A stretch of 64,000 bases of DNA, from assembly GCA_001247695.2 (NCBI GenBank), contig LGRX02003713.1, forward strand, positions 1 through 64,000, read 5' to 3'. Numbering within the stretch: the stretch's first letter is position 1; the number at the start of each line of letters is the position of its first letter. Shown one piece after another: positions 32,539-42,192 of the stretch. Under the pieces are notes generated by a model. It was not told the DNA's origin, made no database searches, and saw only the letters and a program-made list of their open reading frames with translations. Made by a program: the position numbers and the translations under genes. This stretch comes from Cymbomonas tetramitiformis. Taxonomy: Eukaryota; Chlorophyta; Pyramimonadophyceae; Pyramimonadales; Pyramimonadaceae.

Positions 32539-32562
32539 ATCTATATGATGTATCGCACAAAA

Positions 32563-33174
32563 TTAACGGGGTACGGCTCGGCTGCGCAAAGCTGTCGTAC
32601 CACTAGTCGAAACACTGCGGGCCATTTCACTAGGGGATAGATTTAACAAATTGGCTTGGTCCGCTAGTGGGAATTGGGATAAATCTGGAAACTGGGTTGG
32701 ACCTTGATAATCTCCATCGCCAACACCGTCTGTATCTGATTTGGCGTCGTCAAAAGCAGGGTTTGAATCGAACGGTGACGCGATATCCTGTATGTAAGAT
32801 GAAGGCGTACTACTCCTTGACGGTGGGGGTGTCGACATTTGCTGGAAAAAGTTGATATCGCCCACACGTGTTTGATTTAATCGACTTAATGTTTGAGCAG
32901 TGTACGCGCTTTGCACCGCTGATACCCTATCAGGTTGACTATCGAATAATATGTCCTCGTTAATTCTTGCGACCAAACTATTCGGTTTGACTGGTGCATT
33001 CATAAGCGTCGCGTAAAACATGACATTATTTTTTGGCGGTGCAGTTATACTATATGATTTGCCAGCCAAATTTGAGTATTCTGAAAATATTTTATTGCTC
33101 GAGGAGGGATTTCTAAACCCCATTTTGTTCAAACAGTGAGTGCGTGTAGCTTCGTCGGTTAAAATACGTCTCAT
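32563..33174 (-). CDS. Proline/serine-rich virion-block protein, unassigned
   Basis: 203 residues. The N-terminal half is mixed helical. The middle has a low-complexity MSTPPPSRSSTPSS stretch and then Asp-rich sequence. No known domain. It is the first gene of the minus-strand block and shares a bidirectional promoter-like region with the methyltransferase gene at 33206. Possibly a minor virion or scaffold protein, by position only. Confidence 0.55.
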   Translation of the reverse strand: MRRILTDEATRTHCLNKMGFRNPSSSNKIFSEYSNLAGKSYSITAPPKNNVMFYATLMNAPVKPNSLVARINEDILFDSQPDRVSAVQSAYTAQTLSRLNQTRVGDINFFQQMSTPPPSRSSTPSSYIQDIASPFDSNPAFDDAKSDTDGVGDGDYQGPTQFPDLSQFPLADQANLLNLSPSEMARSVSTSGTTALRSRAVPR

Positions 33175-33175
33175 T

Positions 33176-33205
33176 TATATTATTATAGACATATAATATT
33201 AATAG
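33176..33205. promoter_or_regulatory. Divergent promoter-like AT-rich region
   Basis: Only 31 bp separate the two divergent starts. The stretch TATTATAGACATATAATATT offers a TATAGA-type motif on the plus strand and TCTATAATA on the minus strand. Similar motifs lie 5-40 bp before most provirus genes. Confidence 0.5.
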
Positions 33206-33928
33206 ATGGCTAACTTCGTTATGTATCATGATGATTGTTTTAACGTGCTCCCTAATATAGCCGACTCCAGTATAGACCTTTGCATATGTGATTTGCCCTA
33301 CCAACAAACTGCTTGCGAATGGGACACGTCAATAAATTTACAATTGTTGTGGAGTCATTTGAAACGAGTCGGGAAACACAATTGTGCATACATTTTCATT
33401 TGCTCTACTCGGTTTGGGCACTCACTAATAACCAGTAACCCAAAGTGGTTTCGATACGACCTCGTATTTGAAAAAACGGCGAGCCTAGGCTTTTATCATT
33501 GTAATCAAATGCCCCTCCGGTCACACGAAATGATTTACGTATTCTATAATAAGTTGCCGACATACGATCCTCAAAAAACAGATGGTGAACCATATGGGAC
33601 CCGGCAAGCGGGTCGTCATACAGAGTTGTATACTAAACACTCTAAACGTATCGACACAACCAATACTGACGGTAAACGATTTCCACGCAGTGTCATAAAG
33701 TTCTCCAACAAAAATTATAAGTCTAAACACCCTGCAGCTAAACCTGTAGATTTACTGGAATGGTTGATTAAAACGTACTCCAATGAACACGAGAGAGTCC
33801 TTGACCCGACGATGGGTTCTGGATCCACCGCTAAAGCTTGCAAAAACACCCATCGAAACTTCGTCGGTATCGAAAACAATGATACTTTTTTTAAAATCGC
33901 TTATGAAGCTATCACCATGGGAAGGTGA
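33206..33928 (+). CDS. DNA adenine/N4-cytosine methyltransferase, class beta
   Basis: 240 residues, complete. Catalytic motif IV is DLPY (residues 29-32, preceded by SIDLCICDLPYQ). The SAM-binding motif I, DPTMGSGST, comes later (residue 200), followed by FVGIENN. Motif IV before motif I defines class beta amino-methyltransferases, as in many type II and phage enzymes. The recognition domain lies between (residues about 100-190). The product would be N6-methyladenine or N4-methylcytosine in DNA. No restriction enzyme is encoded beside it. It is divergent from the virion block and convergent with the C5 methyltransferase, separated by no more than a base. Marking or protecting the viral genome is a reasonable role. 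Confidence 0.9.
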   Translation: MANFVMYHDDCFNVLPNIADSSIDLCICDLPYQQTACEWDTSINLQLLWSHLKRVGKHNCAYIFICSTRFGHSLITSNPKWFRYDLVFEKTASLGFYHCNQMPLRSHEMIYVFYNKLPTYDPQKTDGEPYGTRQAGRHTELYTKHSKRIDTTNTDGKRFPRSVIKFSNKNYKSKHPAAKPVDLLEWLIKTYSNEHERVLDPTMGSGSTAKACKNTHRNFVGIENNDTFFKIAYEAITMGR

Positions 33929-34561
33929 TTAACATATGTCCCATATCAATTTGTTAGGTATGGCATATGCCTCTTTTAGCCGGGAAACCCCCGTAATGTT
34001 TGTGGTAGTTGGAAAATGACGACTGCGTTGAGCTGTCTTAAAGTGTTTGTTATACGTTCTTTTTACATCGCAGGGCGTGGACTTGTTGCACATTTTCAGT
34101 TTTAAACCGGGTTTGTTTGTCCATATGTTTGTGGCTTTACGATACTCGAAACCATATCGACGATAACAACACGTGTGCTTGTAACGGGATAATTTCTGCA
34201 TGAAAGCACGATGTTGCAATAATCCACCGTCCGAAGGATTCTCTAGGTACCAATATGTCGGTTGATAATAATCGATAATTTCTAGAGTGCGTATAACGAT
34301 ACTGTCCGCTAACGGCAAATTGCGTGTTCCCCGTGTGTGCGCCTTGGAGTATTGTGTACAAGGAGGTGACGCCCATATGATATCAAAGTATTTCGGAGGA
34401 TATATTGTGTAATCCCAGCAAAGTATGTCGGCGGTGATATTTGCATTGAAGTTTGGGCAGATATCCAAGCTTGTAATTTGCACACCAGTATCATATTTGT
34501 TGTACAGTGCTTTGCCGACTGAACACGTACCGCTGAATAACTCTAACACTTTCATTACCAT
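33929..34561 (-). CDS. C5-cytosine DNA methyltransferase
   Basis: 210 residues. Motif I is LELFSGTCSVG (residues 6-16). The catalytic SPPCTQYS has Pro-Cys at residues 67-68, and motif VI YLENP lies at 105-109. This is shorter than bacterial C5 enzymes, and the target-recognition part is small and lysine-rich. A final GVSRLKEAYAIP segment resembles the conserved C-terminal motifs. It would transfer methyl to cytosine in DNA. Together with the class beta enzyme the provirus can make two base modifications. A truncated relative of this gene lies at 19872-20316 in the same window, outside the provirus. Confidence 0.88.
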   Translation of the reverse strand: MVMKVLELFSGTCSVGKALYNKYDTGVQITSLDICPNFNANITADILCWDYTIYPPKYFDIIWASPPCTQYSKAHTRGTRNLPLADSIVIRTLEIIDYYQPTYWYLENPSDGGLLQHRAFMQKLSRYKHTCCYRRYGFEYRKATNIWTNKPGLKLKMCNKSTPCDVKRTYNKHFKTAQRSRHFPTTTNITGVSRLKEAYAIPNKLIWDIC

Positions 34562-34578
34562 ACTTAAAACATAAAAAC

Positions 34579-34642
34579 GGGGGAGAATGGTTATAATTTG
34601 ATATTCTCTATAAGATATACACTTTTATAACCGGTTCCCCCC
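34579..34642. repeat. Provirus palindrome copy 3
   Basis: GGGGG, GGTTATAA, centre TCTCTATAAGATATA, TTATAACC, CCCCCC. It lies immediately upstream of the C5 methyltransferase. Confidence 0.85.
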
Positions 34643-35377
34643 AAAGTAAATCGGCTTGAGGGGTCCATATGATTGTGTATAGCAAAGTACAGAGACTTTG
34701 CTTTTGTGTAAGCTTTACAGGTAGCTTGTTAAAACGTGCAAATAATGCAAAACAACTTGAATATATTGTTAAACCTAAAACCTGGTGTTTTTTCTGAACA
34801 GTTAGGGCTATTGAACCTACAGTGACTGTCTCTGGTGTCCCGGATGACACTACAGGTTAGGGTTTTCCATAGTGTCTGTCTGATATACTCCATAAAGTGA
34901 TATGCAAGTGTTGCGTATGACCTACGTAAACTTATTGACTTAACATCCGCAACTCTCCTTTAACAGTGGGGCTATAGTGCACGTGGTGGGTAGGACGGAT
35001 GAGCAGTAGTTGCTCATCCGCAGCACGAGTGCCACTACACTGGAGGGTTTTTAAACATCGCACGCACACAAATATCAAACAAATATGATATGGAACCGTT
35101 GTGTATGACTTACATACACCTAGTGCTTCTACATCCGTGACCATGCGTGGTAGTGGGAAGGCAGTGCACGTGCTAGGCGAGTACGGATGAGCAGTGCCAA
35201 CACGTTTCAAAGCACACACAATTGCGGAGAGTCTCTGTTAAAATAACGTTATCATTCGCGTGGTTACTTACACGCGAGAAAAGGTCCAAAGGTTAACCAG
35301 TGAAGACGAATTGCTTCAAGTCAATTGCTGCACAGAAGTTTCGCACAACACAAGGGGGCTTGCGCATTGCACACTAC
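34643..35377. other. Non-coding part of a cargo-like segment
   Basis: Higher in GC than the neighbouring viral DNA. It has two diverged direct repeats of about 90 bp (34917-35005 and 35105-35195) sharing CGGATGAGCAGT and GCACGTG words. No coding frame recognised. Confidence 0.5.
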
Positions 35378-36484
35378 CTAAGACTCATTCGTTGCAGTCG
35401 GCTCTGAGGCAGTCGCACCTTTCTTTGATGACTTTTTATCTTTAGCCTTTAACTGTTCCTCAAGTTTTTTTATAGTCTCTTGCTGCGCTTTTACTTCCGC
35501 ACTCAGTGCATTCGTTTGCGCATGTCCAACACTTTCCAACTCTTTCTGAAGTTCAAGAATGCGAGAAGTCTGATCGTTGATAACATCTTGCAGCTTCAAG
35601 GTGTTGCACGCGTGTTTCGCAGCTCGCTCTTGCTGTTGTATTAAACGAATCTTAAAACCAGCGCGTTGAAACCTGCGCGACTGGCTAACTGCTGACTGAG
35701 TGCCCACTGAATGCGCTTGAATATCTACCCCTGAGGTAACTTCGCTTTCTTCTTCGCGAATCTGCTTTAGTATTTTTTGGTTCTTTCTGGAAACAGGAGC
35801 AGGCGAGCGAGAGCGCGAGCGTGACACACTGCTTGAATCGGAGTCACGCTTTGCTTTAAGCTTTTGAAGGTCGCTTTCTGCTGTGGCAGTATCATTCGCT
35901 AACTTTTCTAGCTTGGGAGCTTTTGCAGCCTGTTTCGCTACGTGTGACTGACGTTTTTTTATTCGCTGAGACGCTAGATGCGCTTTTACGGTCTTGACAC
36001 CTTCCTCAATAATATCGACAAAACTGTCGCGCAAGCACTCAACATCCGCATTCTCCAAACAATCAGGTACTTCTGTGTACTTCTCTACCACTTCAGATTC
36101 GTTGCACCCCAAAAAAGCGTTGACTCCCAACTTGTGGTTTACGTTGTTGCAAAAGAATGGGTCGCGGACTGTGACTGGGTTGCTGCACTTTACATACTCG
36201 CCATACTTATCTTTCTGCAACGTTATCGTATCAAAATTTTGAGTATTCTTGACTAAATAGCCAAGACACTTAAAACCGGTCAGTTCGCATCCTAAAGGAA
36301 CGATAGGATATTCCGAAAGCTGTGTTAACACGTCTATCGCACACGGATCGCTCTTTCCGTCCGAACTTGCGAACGTCACTTGTGTGGAGCCTTCCTCGTG
36401 CAACGGGTATACTGAACCAGACATGGGGGGCTTTGCAGTAAACTTTTCTTCTTCAGCCGCGTCATCCACAAACGGATTAGACAT
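35378..36484 (-). CDS. Coiled-coil, SR-rich protein (possible cargo gene)
   Basis: 368 residues. The N-terminal 130 residues are a compact, Cys-containing region (ELTGFKCLGYLVKN, DPFFCNNVNH, VNAFLGCNE). Then comes a charged helical stretch, a short Ser-Arg tract (SSSVSRSRSRSPAPVSR), and a long C-terminal coiled coil (about residues 285-350) ending in a Lys/Ser/Thr tail. None of this matches core Polinton genes. Its codons are richer in G and C than those of the flanking primase gene, and it lies in a roughly 2.8-kb segment with its own repeats. This looks like a gene captured by, or inserted into, the provirus. Its role is unknown. Coiled-coil plus SR character would suit a nuclear protein. 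Confidence 0.55.
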   Translation of the reverse strand: MSNPFVDDAAEEEKFTAKPPMSGSVYPLHEEGSTQVTFASSDGKSDPCAIDVLTQLSEYPIVPLGCELTGFKCLGYLVKNTQNFDTITLQKDKYGEYVKCSNPVTVRDPFFCNNVNHKLGVNAFLGCNESEVVEKYTEVPDCLENADVECLRDSFVDIIEEGVKTVKAHLASQRIKKRQSHVAKQAAKAPKLEKLANDTATAESDLQKLKAKRDSDSSSVSRSRSRSPAPVSRKNQKILKQIREEESEVTSGVDIQAHSVGTQSAVSQSRRFQRAGFKIRLIQQQERAAKHACNTLKLQDVINDQTSRILELQKELESVGHAQTNALSAEVKAQQETIKKLEEQLKAKDKKSSKKGATASEPTATNES

Positions 36485-37487
36485 AACTGCGAATATTTGT
36501 ACTGTAACTCAAGGGGAATAGTCCCCTTGCTGTAACTGAACTGGGCTGCAGAACTGTGCAGGACTTAAAACCGTTCATTTAGGTTTTGTGGGAAATCGAG
36601 CCACCATCGTCGATTTTCAAATCTTGAGACCGTCGATCGAAAATTAATGCAATCACGTCTCTGCATTGCAGATGCACCATCCATATATATCGATTATGTA
36701 GAAAGCACTGTATCGTGGTATATAAATATATGCATCGCACGTGGACAGTCGATGGATATCTGAGATTGAAATTAGAGAAATATATTCAGATCTACATATA
36801 TTATTGCTTGTTAATATTAGAATATAATTTAAAGCCATATTTAAACGATCAAAAAATAACGTATTTTCCCCAGTCGCACGTAATCGTCATGACGCGTCAT
36901 TGGTATCTGTGTATATTTATATATTTATTGAATCCCTTGCGGTGTCGTGTCTCCCACAGTTCACCTTTTTAGAGGTACATCGCTTCATCGGTTGGGGCTC
37001 GTCCAAAGCTCGATTGTACCTCGATTGGACTTCGATTTGAGCTCGAGCAGAGTTCGATTGCGCCACAGGTGCGTTTAAAATTGGGGAAAATTCTATAGAT
37101 CATATACTATATATGAGAAAATCTGCATTTAGTCAATTTTAGATATCGAAATCTGATCGAGGTCCAATCGAGGTCCAATCGAAGTCCAATCGAAGTCCAA
37201 TCGAAGTCCAAGCGTCGTCCAAGCGAGGACTCGATCGACCGACAATAGACGATGACGATGACGTGACGCGAGGTGGTCATGAAAAAAAAATTGGGGGACG
37301 CGACGAGACGCGACGACTGTGACAGTGACACGAAAATAATCGGGGCGACTGTAGCAGTGACACCCAGCCCCAATTAAAATGTATTTGACCCCCTTCCCCA
37401 TATTTTTGTTAAACTATAGGGACTAATCTTTTTCAAGATTTTTCGCGTTTAGTTAGAAAATATTAAAATATTTTATAAATACTATAC
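36485..37487. other. Non-coding spacer with foldbacks and a minisatellite
   Basis: Contains AAGGGGAATAGTCCCCTT just upstream of the coiled-coil gene, AT-rich sequence to 36960, and words of the TTCGATTGNNCTTCGATT type. A tandem GTCCAATCGAAG repeat follows. ACTATACATG directly precedes the primase start. Confidence 0.5.
37155..37232 (-). repeat. 12-bp minisatellite GTCCAATCGAAG
   Basis: About six tandem units of GAGGTCCAATC/GAAGTCCAATC with slight variation. Diverged inverted copies lie at 37000-37060. Confidence 0.8.
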
Positions 37488-40472
37488 ATGGACGATAAAA
37501 TTAAAAAATTCGGCGAAGTGGAAAAATATGGAATTAAATTTCTTAAGAATTTGACAAAAGAGTGTGGCGCTCAAAATGCGATTTTGTCTTTAAAAAATGA
37601 TGAAATTCCAATAAAATTATGGTATGGCAATAAACCGCAACTTTGGGGAAGGGTGAATGCAACTCAAATGAAAATGCTTTTAGCAAAAAATCATGGTGTA
37701 TATGAAATTGTTTATGATAAAAAAACAAAAGTTTATTTTGACATAGATGGCAAGGAAAAAATCGATTTGAAACAAGTCAAAAATAAGATAAGTGAGCAAT
37801 TTCCCGATGCAAACTTTCAAATAAGTGGTTCTTGTGGTGAGTATAATGGTGCACTTAAATATAGCTACCATGTAATTTTATCCAATTATTTTTTTGAGCA
37901 TGATGATATGAAGCAAATGTTAAAAAGTTTTGCAAAGATATTAGATGAAAATATGTACAATGGAAATGGCACAATCGATCCAAGCGTGTATTCTAAATCA
38001 CAATCAATGAAATGTGTAAATCAATCTAAACCTAAAGATCCATCAAGAATTCAATCCATTATTGAAGGTAGTGAAAATGTGCTTAAACATTGTATTTTGT
38101 TCGCTTTTGACCAAGATGCAATAAACATAAACACTTTAAATTGGGAATGGCTCATGGTAAAAAATATTGAAAAAAATTGCACCATAAGTAACCCAACACA
38201 AGCCATAAACTTGTGTGATATACCACAATTAAATCAAACTCTACCACAAAATTTTAATTGGTACAATTGCAACCCTATTCAAGTGTTAAATCTAATTCCA
38301 AATGAAAAAAGAGGTCATCCAAATGCTTTGAACCATATGTTATCTTGGCAAATTATGCTATATAGCTACTTTAATGGCATATCTTTAAAAGATTTTTTAG
38401 GATGGGTGATACAAAAGGATAATTCCCAAAGTAGAATCCAAAAATATTCTTCTTATTGGAGCCAAGCTTCCAATTATCAATCTCCTCACATTAATTGGAT
38501 AAAATCATTGCTTGAAAGGTTTTATCCCAAAATTGGGGAGGATACATATGGGAAATTGTTTAGAGATTGGAGCACAATAAAAAATAAGGTAGAATGTCAA
38601 AAACCTACACACCATAGTTGGCTAGATTTAAAAATACCTTTTGATGATGGAGCTCGCACGATTTACTTGACTAGTAAAATGGGAAAAGGCAAAACACATG
38701 CATGCATTAATTACATTGACCATGAAGACTATCTATGTGAGAAAACCAACACTAAAAAATCAAGCATAATATGGTTTTCAAAGAACATAGCATATTGCAA
38801 AAATGTTATTCAAAGGTTAGAAGAAGCCAAGCTTGGGTTTAAAAATTACAAAACATTCACAAAAGCTAATCAAGATGACATTCAATATTGCGATAGATTA
38901 GTCATGTCCATGGAGTCTTTGCACAAAACAATAAATGCAACATATGATATTGTGATTTTAGATGAGGTTGAGTCCTATCCAAGTACTTGGAAATCAAGTA
39001 CTCATAAAGACAACTTGGATATGAATTGGTGCAAATATCTTGATATAATAAAAGGCGCTAAAAAGATCATTCTAATGGATGCCTTTCCTAATAAAAAGAC
39101 CATAGAGTGGTTTACCAAAGTTGCAAAACATGAGGTGCTTACATGGAGTGTTACATCGCCATCTCCTACTAGAACATTACATGAATACGCCCATAAAGAG
39201 GAGTGGTTAGGTTCTATAGTTCAAGCCATTAACAACGGGCAAAACATTAGTATATATTATCCATTTAAAACCGATTTTAAAAAAGGGAAAACTGTGTGGT
39301 GTTATGGCATGAATTCCTTTAAAGATCAATTGTGTAAATGGACAAACCTTAAAGAAAATGACATACTTTGTTATCATGGAGATGTAGATGATAAGCACAA
39401 AAAAACATTATCATATGTAAATGATGTATGGAATAAAGCTAGGGTTGTTATATCAAACATGAGCATTAGTGTGGGAGTAAATTTTGATGTAAAAAACTAT
39501 TTTCATAAACAATATGCATTTTATAATCCATCTATGGTAAACATTAGGGATTTTTTTCAAAATCTATATAGAATTAGACACACTATTACAAATGAAGTTC
39601 ATATTTATTCCATGCCTTATATTAAGCAAGTTGAAGGATTTTCCCTTCCTTATGGCGAGATTACTAAAACTTGTGACTTGTATCAAGAACTAATAGATTG
39701 GCATAAAATTGAACATTATGCTAGGGATATAGACACATTCAAACATTTTGCGAAGCTTGCAAATTTTGAGTATAGCAAGTCAAGTTCTTACACTATAGAA
39801 CAACAAACTTTAAACATGATAAAGAATGTCGAGCATTTTGCACATTATGAATTTGACAACATTATGTCCATTACCAATTCGGATATTATTGACGACTTCT
39901 ACAACATGAAAATCTATAGTAACGAAGCTAGCATGGAAGATAAATTGATTGTTTCAAAACACCAATTTATCCAAAGATTTGTAAAAAATACACCTATTGA
40001 TATACTCAAAACCTTATGGAACAAAAAGTTAGCAAGATATATTGATGCTTGGGTTTACATGTTTGAAACCGATCATTTAATTTTAGATTTGTTTAAACAA
40101 AATGATGCTTTAGACACATTTGAATTACCACCTAATCCTAAGTGGGATATAGACATTGAAGAATTTAAAAAACATTTCAAAATTAAAATGCAAGCCACCA
40201 AAATAAATTCTTGTATGATCGCTTATGCCTTAAATGCATATTTTGGTGTAACTTGTTATAGCATAGCAAGTGACCTTTCTACAAAAAAAATCAAAAAAAT
40301 GCATGACCCAAGCAATCATAAAGTAACATTTAATGTATATGAACATTCAAAATTATGGCTCGAAACCATACCAATTGTTAAAGCATATTTAAAAAGTTAC
40401 AAATCGTTTATAAAAAGCGAAACAAAGGCATGTTATTCATTCATAACTATAGATGATGAAAATGAAGATTAA
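37488..40472 (+). CDS. Archaeo-eukaryotic primase fused to UL9-like SF2 helicase
   Basis: 994 residues. The N-terminal primase has catalytic VYFDIDGK (Asp85 and Asp87), SYHVIL (residues 126-131), and a DPSVYSKSQSMKCVNQSK segment typical of viral AEP primases. The helicase half has Walker A KMGKGKTHACINY (about residue 397), Walker B VILDEVESYPS (about 490), a motif IV/V region RVVISNMSISVGVNF, and motif VI FFQNLYRIRH (about 690). It resembles herpesvirus origin-binding-protein helicases, which also occur in giant and Polinton-like viruses. It would prime and unwind viral DNA. The gene is far more AT-rich than its neighbours, with Lys, Asn and Ile codons dominated by A and T, which suggests separate acquisition. 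It coexists with a protein-primed polymerase, an unusual pairing. Confidence 0.85.
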   Translation: MDDKIKKFGEVEKYGIKFLKNLTKECGAQNAILSLKNDEIPIKLWYGNKPQLWGRVNATQMKMLLAKNHGVYEIVYDKKTKVYFDIDGKEKIDLKQVKNKISEQFPDANFQISGSCGEYNGALKYSYHVILSNYFFEHDDMKQMLKSFAKILDENMYNGNGTIDPSVYSKSQSMKCVNQSKPKDPSRIQSIIEGSENVLKHCILFAFDQDAININTLNWEWLMVKNIEKNCTISNPTQAINLCDIPQLNQTLPQNFNWYNCNPIQVLNLIPNEKRGHPNALNHMLSWQIMLYSYFNGISLKDFLGWVIQKDNSQSRIQKYSSYWSQASNYQSPHINWIKSLLERFYPKIGEDTYGKLFRDWSTIKNKVECQKPTHHSWLDLKIPFDDGARTIYLTSKMGKGKTHACINYIDHEDYLCEKTNTKKSSIIWFSKNIAYCKNVIQRLEEAKLGFKNYKTFTKANQDDIQYCDRLVMSMESLHKTINATYDIVILDEVESYPSTWKSSTHKDNLDMNWCKYLDIIKGAKKIILMDAFPNKKTIEWFTKVAKHEVLTWSVTSPSPTRTLHEYAHKEEWLGSIVQAINNGQNISIYYPFKTDFKKGKTVWCYGMNSFKDQLCKWTNLKENDILCYHGDVDDKHKKTLSYVNDVWNKARVVISNMSISVGVNFDVKNYFHKQYAFYNPSMVNIRDFFQNLYRIRHTITNEVHIYSMPYIKQVEGFSLPYGEITKTCDLYQELIDWHKIEHYARDIDTFKHFAKLANFEYSKSSSYTIEQQTLNMIKNVEHFAHYEFDNIMSITNSDIIDDFYNMKIYSNEASMEDKLIVSKHQFIQRFVKNTPIDILKTLWNKKLARYIDAWVYMFETDHLILDLFKQNDALDTFELPPNPKWDIDIEEFKKHFKIKMQATKINSCMIAYALNAYFGVTCYSIASDLSTKKIKKMHDPSNHKVTFNVYEHSKLWLETIPIVKAYLKSYKSFIKSETKACYSFITIDDENED

Positions 40473-40553
40473 TAGAAATGAAGATCGCCACACATAGTTT
40501 TATATAATTCACAAATCACAATCATTTTAAACAACACAACACACGACAAAAAT

Positions 40554-40618
40554 GGGGATGTTGGTTATAAATTGGTATCATCTATAAGATATACAACGTT
40601 TTATAACCAATGTCCCCC
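40554..40618. repeat. Provirus palindrome copy 4
   Basis: GGGG, GGTTATAA, centre ATCTATAAGATATA, TTATAACC, CCCCC. It lies after the primase-helicase stop. Confidence 0.85.
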
Positions 40619-40652
40619 TTTTTTAATGTCAAAATGTCAAGTTCTTTTTTAT

Positions 40653-40715
40653 GGGGGTTTTGGTTACAATTTGATGTTATCTATAAGATATATCATGTTT
40701 ATAACCATTTCCCCC
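40653..40715. repeat. Provirus palindrome copy 5
   Basis: GGGGG, GGTTACAA, centre ATCTATAAGATATA, TTATAACC, CCCCC. It overlaps the 3' end of the packaging ATPase gene, so the last ATPase residues are encoded by the palindrome. It stands 35 bp from copy 4, between convergent genes. Confidence 0.85.
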
Positions 40716-41627
40716 TTTTTTTAATGCCAAATTCTGAGGTGGCACCATAAACTCGTTGAAGTTGCGGCGAAACCCACTTGGGTGCGATTGCTTTTTGTGA
40801 AGGTCAATGAACAAGAAGTCATGAGGCGTTTGCACGGCTTGGTTATACATTGCGTGAAAGGTGTCCAGGGGAACCTCTCCGCTACACTCGTCTCCGATGC
40901 AATCTATTTCTTTTTGGTTTTTATTGCGAAACACCAACATGTGAGTGAGGTTGCCTCGTATAGCCTTCAATAGCCCCCCACTATTGCTGGTGTAGTTTTG
41001 CGTAGCGAAGAGCAATGTGGCACCTAGGGCTCCATCAGACAGTCGTCCCAAGTGTCGATGCTTAATTACCAAGTTACTAAGTTTGCTCGACGCTTTCATG
41101 ATATCGGTGCCTTGCGTATCGTCAAACATGATTGCCATGGCAGGTTTACGCCCATTGTACCTATGCACGGGGGCGGTAAACTCAGGACCAAACTCCATTA
41201 GCAAATCGGCGGGTATCTCATATATTGACATATTGGAATTGTTTAGCATTTTCATCAAATTTTTGTACCGTTTTGACTTTTCCATGTACTCGTCATAATC
41301 CTTTCCTTCCGCGTCCATGATTTCCTCGATTTTGTTCGGCACGTCCACGGTAGGTTCTAGTACGTCCGACTCATCCAACGGGAGGTCTTTGAAATAGTGT
41401 TTGTTGTTATGGTATGTGGGCGACACCAACAATAGTCTGTCTAGTGCGTTGTTGCGTTTCATTAATCGTAGAAGATTACTCAACGCAGTGGTTTTCCCGG
41501 TACCTCGTTTCGCGACTGCTAGAATAACACCATGCAGTTGAATAAAGTGGGGCTCTGTAGCTATTGTGAACGCACCTGATTTAGGGATTTGAATATCATA
41601 ATCGGGCGATAGTTTTAGTGTATTCAT
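40677..41627 (-). CDS. FtsK/HerA-type genome packaging ATPase
   Basis: 316 residues. Walker A is AKRGTGKTT (residues 39-47) and Walker B MAIMFDD (164-170). A LLFATQNY sensor-like segment and a RGNLTHMLVFRNK arginine-containing stretch follow. This is the A32-like packaging ATPase pattern shared by Polintons, virophages and giant viruses. It pumps DNA into the capsid. TTCTATATAGTATAGT precedes the start. Its C-terminal end (GGNGYKHDISYR) is read from palindrome copy 5 and is probably an extension. Confidence 0.9.
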   Translation of the reverse strand: MNTLKLSPDYDIQIPKSGAFTIATEPHFIQLHGVILAVAKRGTGKTTALSNLLRLMKRNNALDRLLLVSPTYHNNKHYFKDLPLDESDVLEPTVDVPNKIEEIMDAEGKDYDEYMEKSKRYKNLMKMLNNSNMSIYEIPADLLMEFGPEFTAPVHRYNGRKPAMAIMFDDTQGTDIMKASSKLSNLVIKHRHLGRLSDGALGATLLFATQNYTSNSGGLLKAIRGNLTHMLVFRNKNQKEIDCIGDECSGEVPLDTFHAMYNQAVQTPHDFLFIDLHKKQSHPSGFRRNFNEFMVPPQNLALKKGGNGYKHDISYR

Positions 41628-41637
41628 ATTTACTATA

Positions 41638-42084
41638 CTATATAGAAGGAAATAATGAGTTATATGTTTTTGTATACATAGGGGATTGAGGGTCTACTCC
41701 GTGTGGGGATCGCACCTTTGATTGCTTATCTCGCTTTTTAGACTTGTGCTTGACAACGACTTGTGCCTCCGCTTCGCTCATACTGCTTTCGGACTCGCTA
41801 GAAGAATCGTCTTTTTCTATAATAATTTGTTGTTTAGTCTTTTTGAAAGACCGTTTGGACACTTTTGGGATGGGTACCAACTCGTCATTGTTTGATTTTG
41901 TAGCTTTCTCTATAGTTTCTTGGGCTTGTACAAGCTTTTGTTTCTTTTCAAGCTCATTTGCTGTTTGGAGGTCCCTTTTGTCTTGTGCCTTTTTGCGTCT
42001 AGTTTCAAGTGCTTTGGCTCGGCATTGTGCTAACCTATCTAACGTAGCTTGATCTTCTATTTTTTTCCCTTTCGCAAAACCCAT
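41638..42084 (-). CDS. Lysine-rich small protein, unassigned
   Basis: 148 residues from MGFAKGKKIEDQ (the start at 42084 is preferred over an upstream codon, because TTGTCTATAGTAATATATA sits just before it). Highly charged with long helical Lys/Glu stretches, SSSESESSMSEAE acidic patch and basic C-terminal part. A DNA-binding or virion core role is possible but not shown. It lies directly upstream of the ATPase, on the same strand, 10 bp apart. Confidence 0.55.
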   Translation of the reverse strand: MGFAKGKKIEDQATLDRLAQCRAKALETRRKKAQDKRDLQTANELEKKQKLVQAQETIEKATKSNNDELVPIPKVSKRSFKKTKQQIIIEKDDSSSESESSMSEAEAQVVVKHKSKKRDKQSKVRSPHGVDPQSPMYTKTYNSLFPSI

Positions 42085-42174
42085 AATGTTATATATATTA
42101 CTATAGACAAGATATATTTTTTCGGGTGATGACAAGTGCTTTTTAGCGTTTTGTAATCGATTTAAATATATAAC

Positions 42175-42192
42175 AATATAGTATATATAGAC
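42175..42192 (+). promoter_or_regulatory. TATATAGAC motif before the 97-residue ORF
   Basis: AGTATATATAGAC directly precedes the ATG at 42193. The same motif type occurs before other provirus genes. Confidence 0.5.

Noticed and set aside
34608..34850. 80-residue minus frame upstream of the C5 methyltransferase
   Set aside because: Overlaps palindrome copy 3 and has no motif or promoter-like sequence; probably chance.
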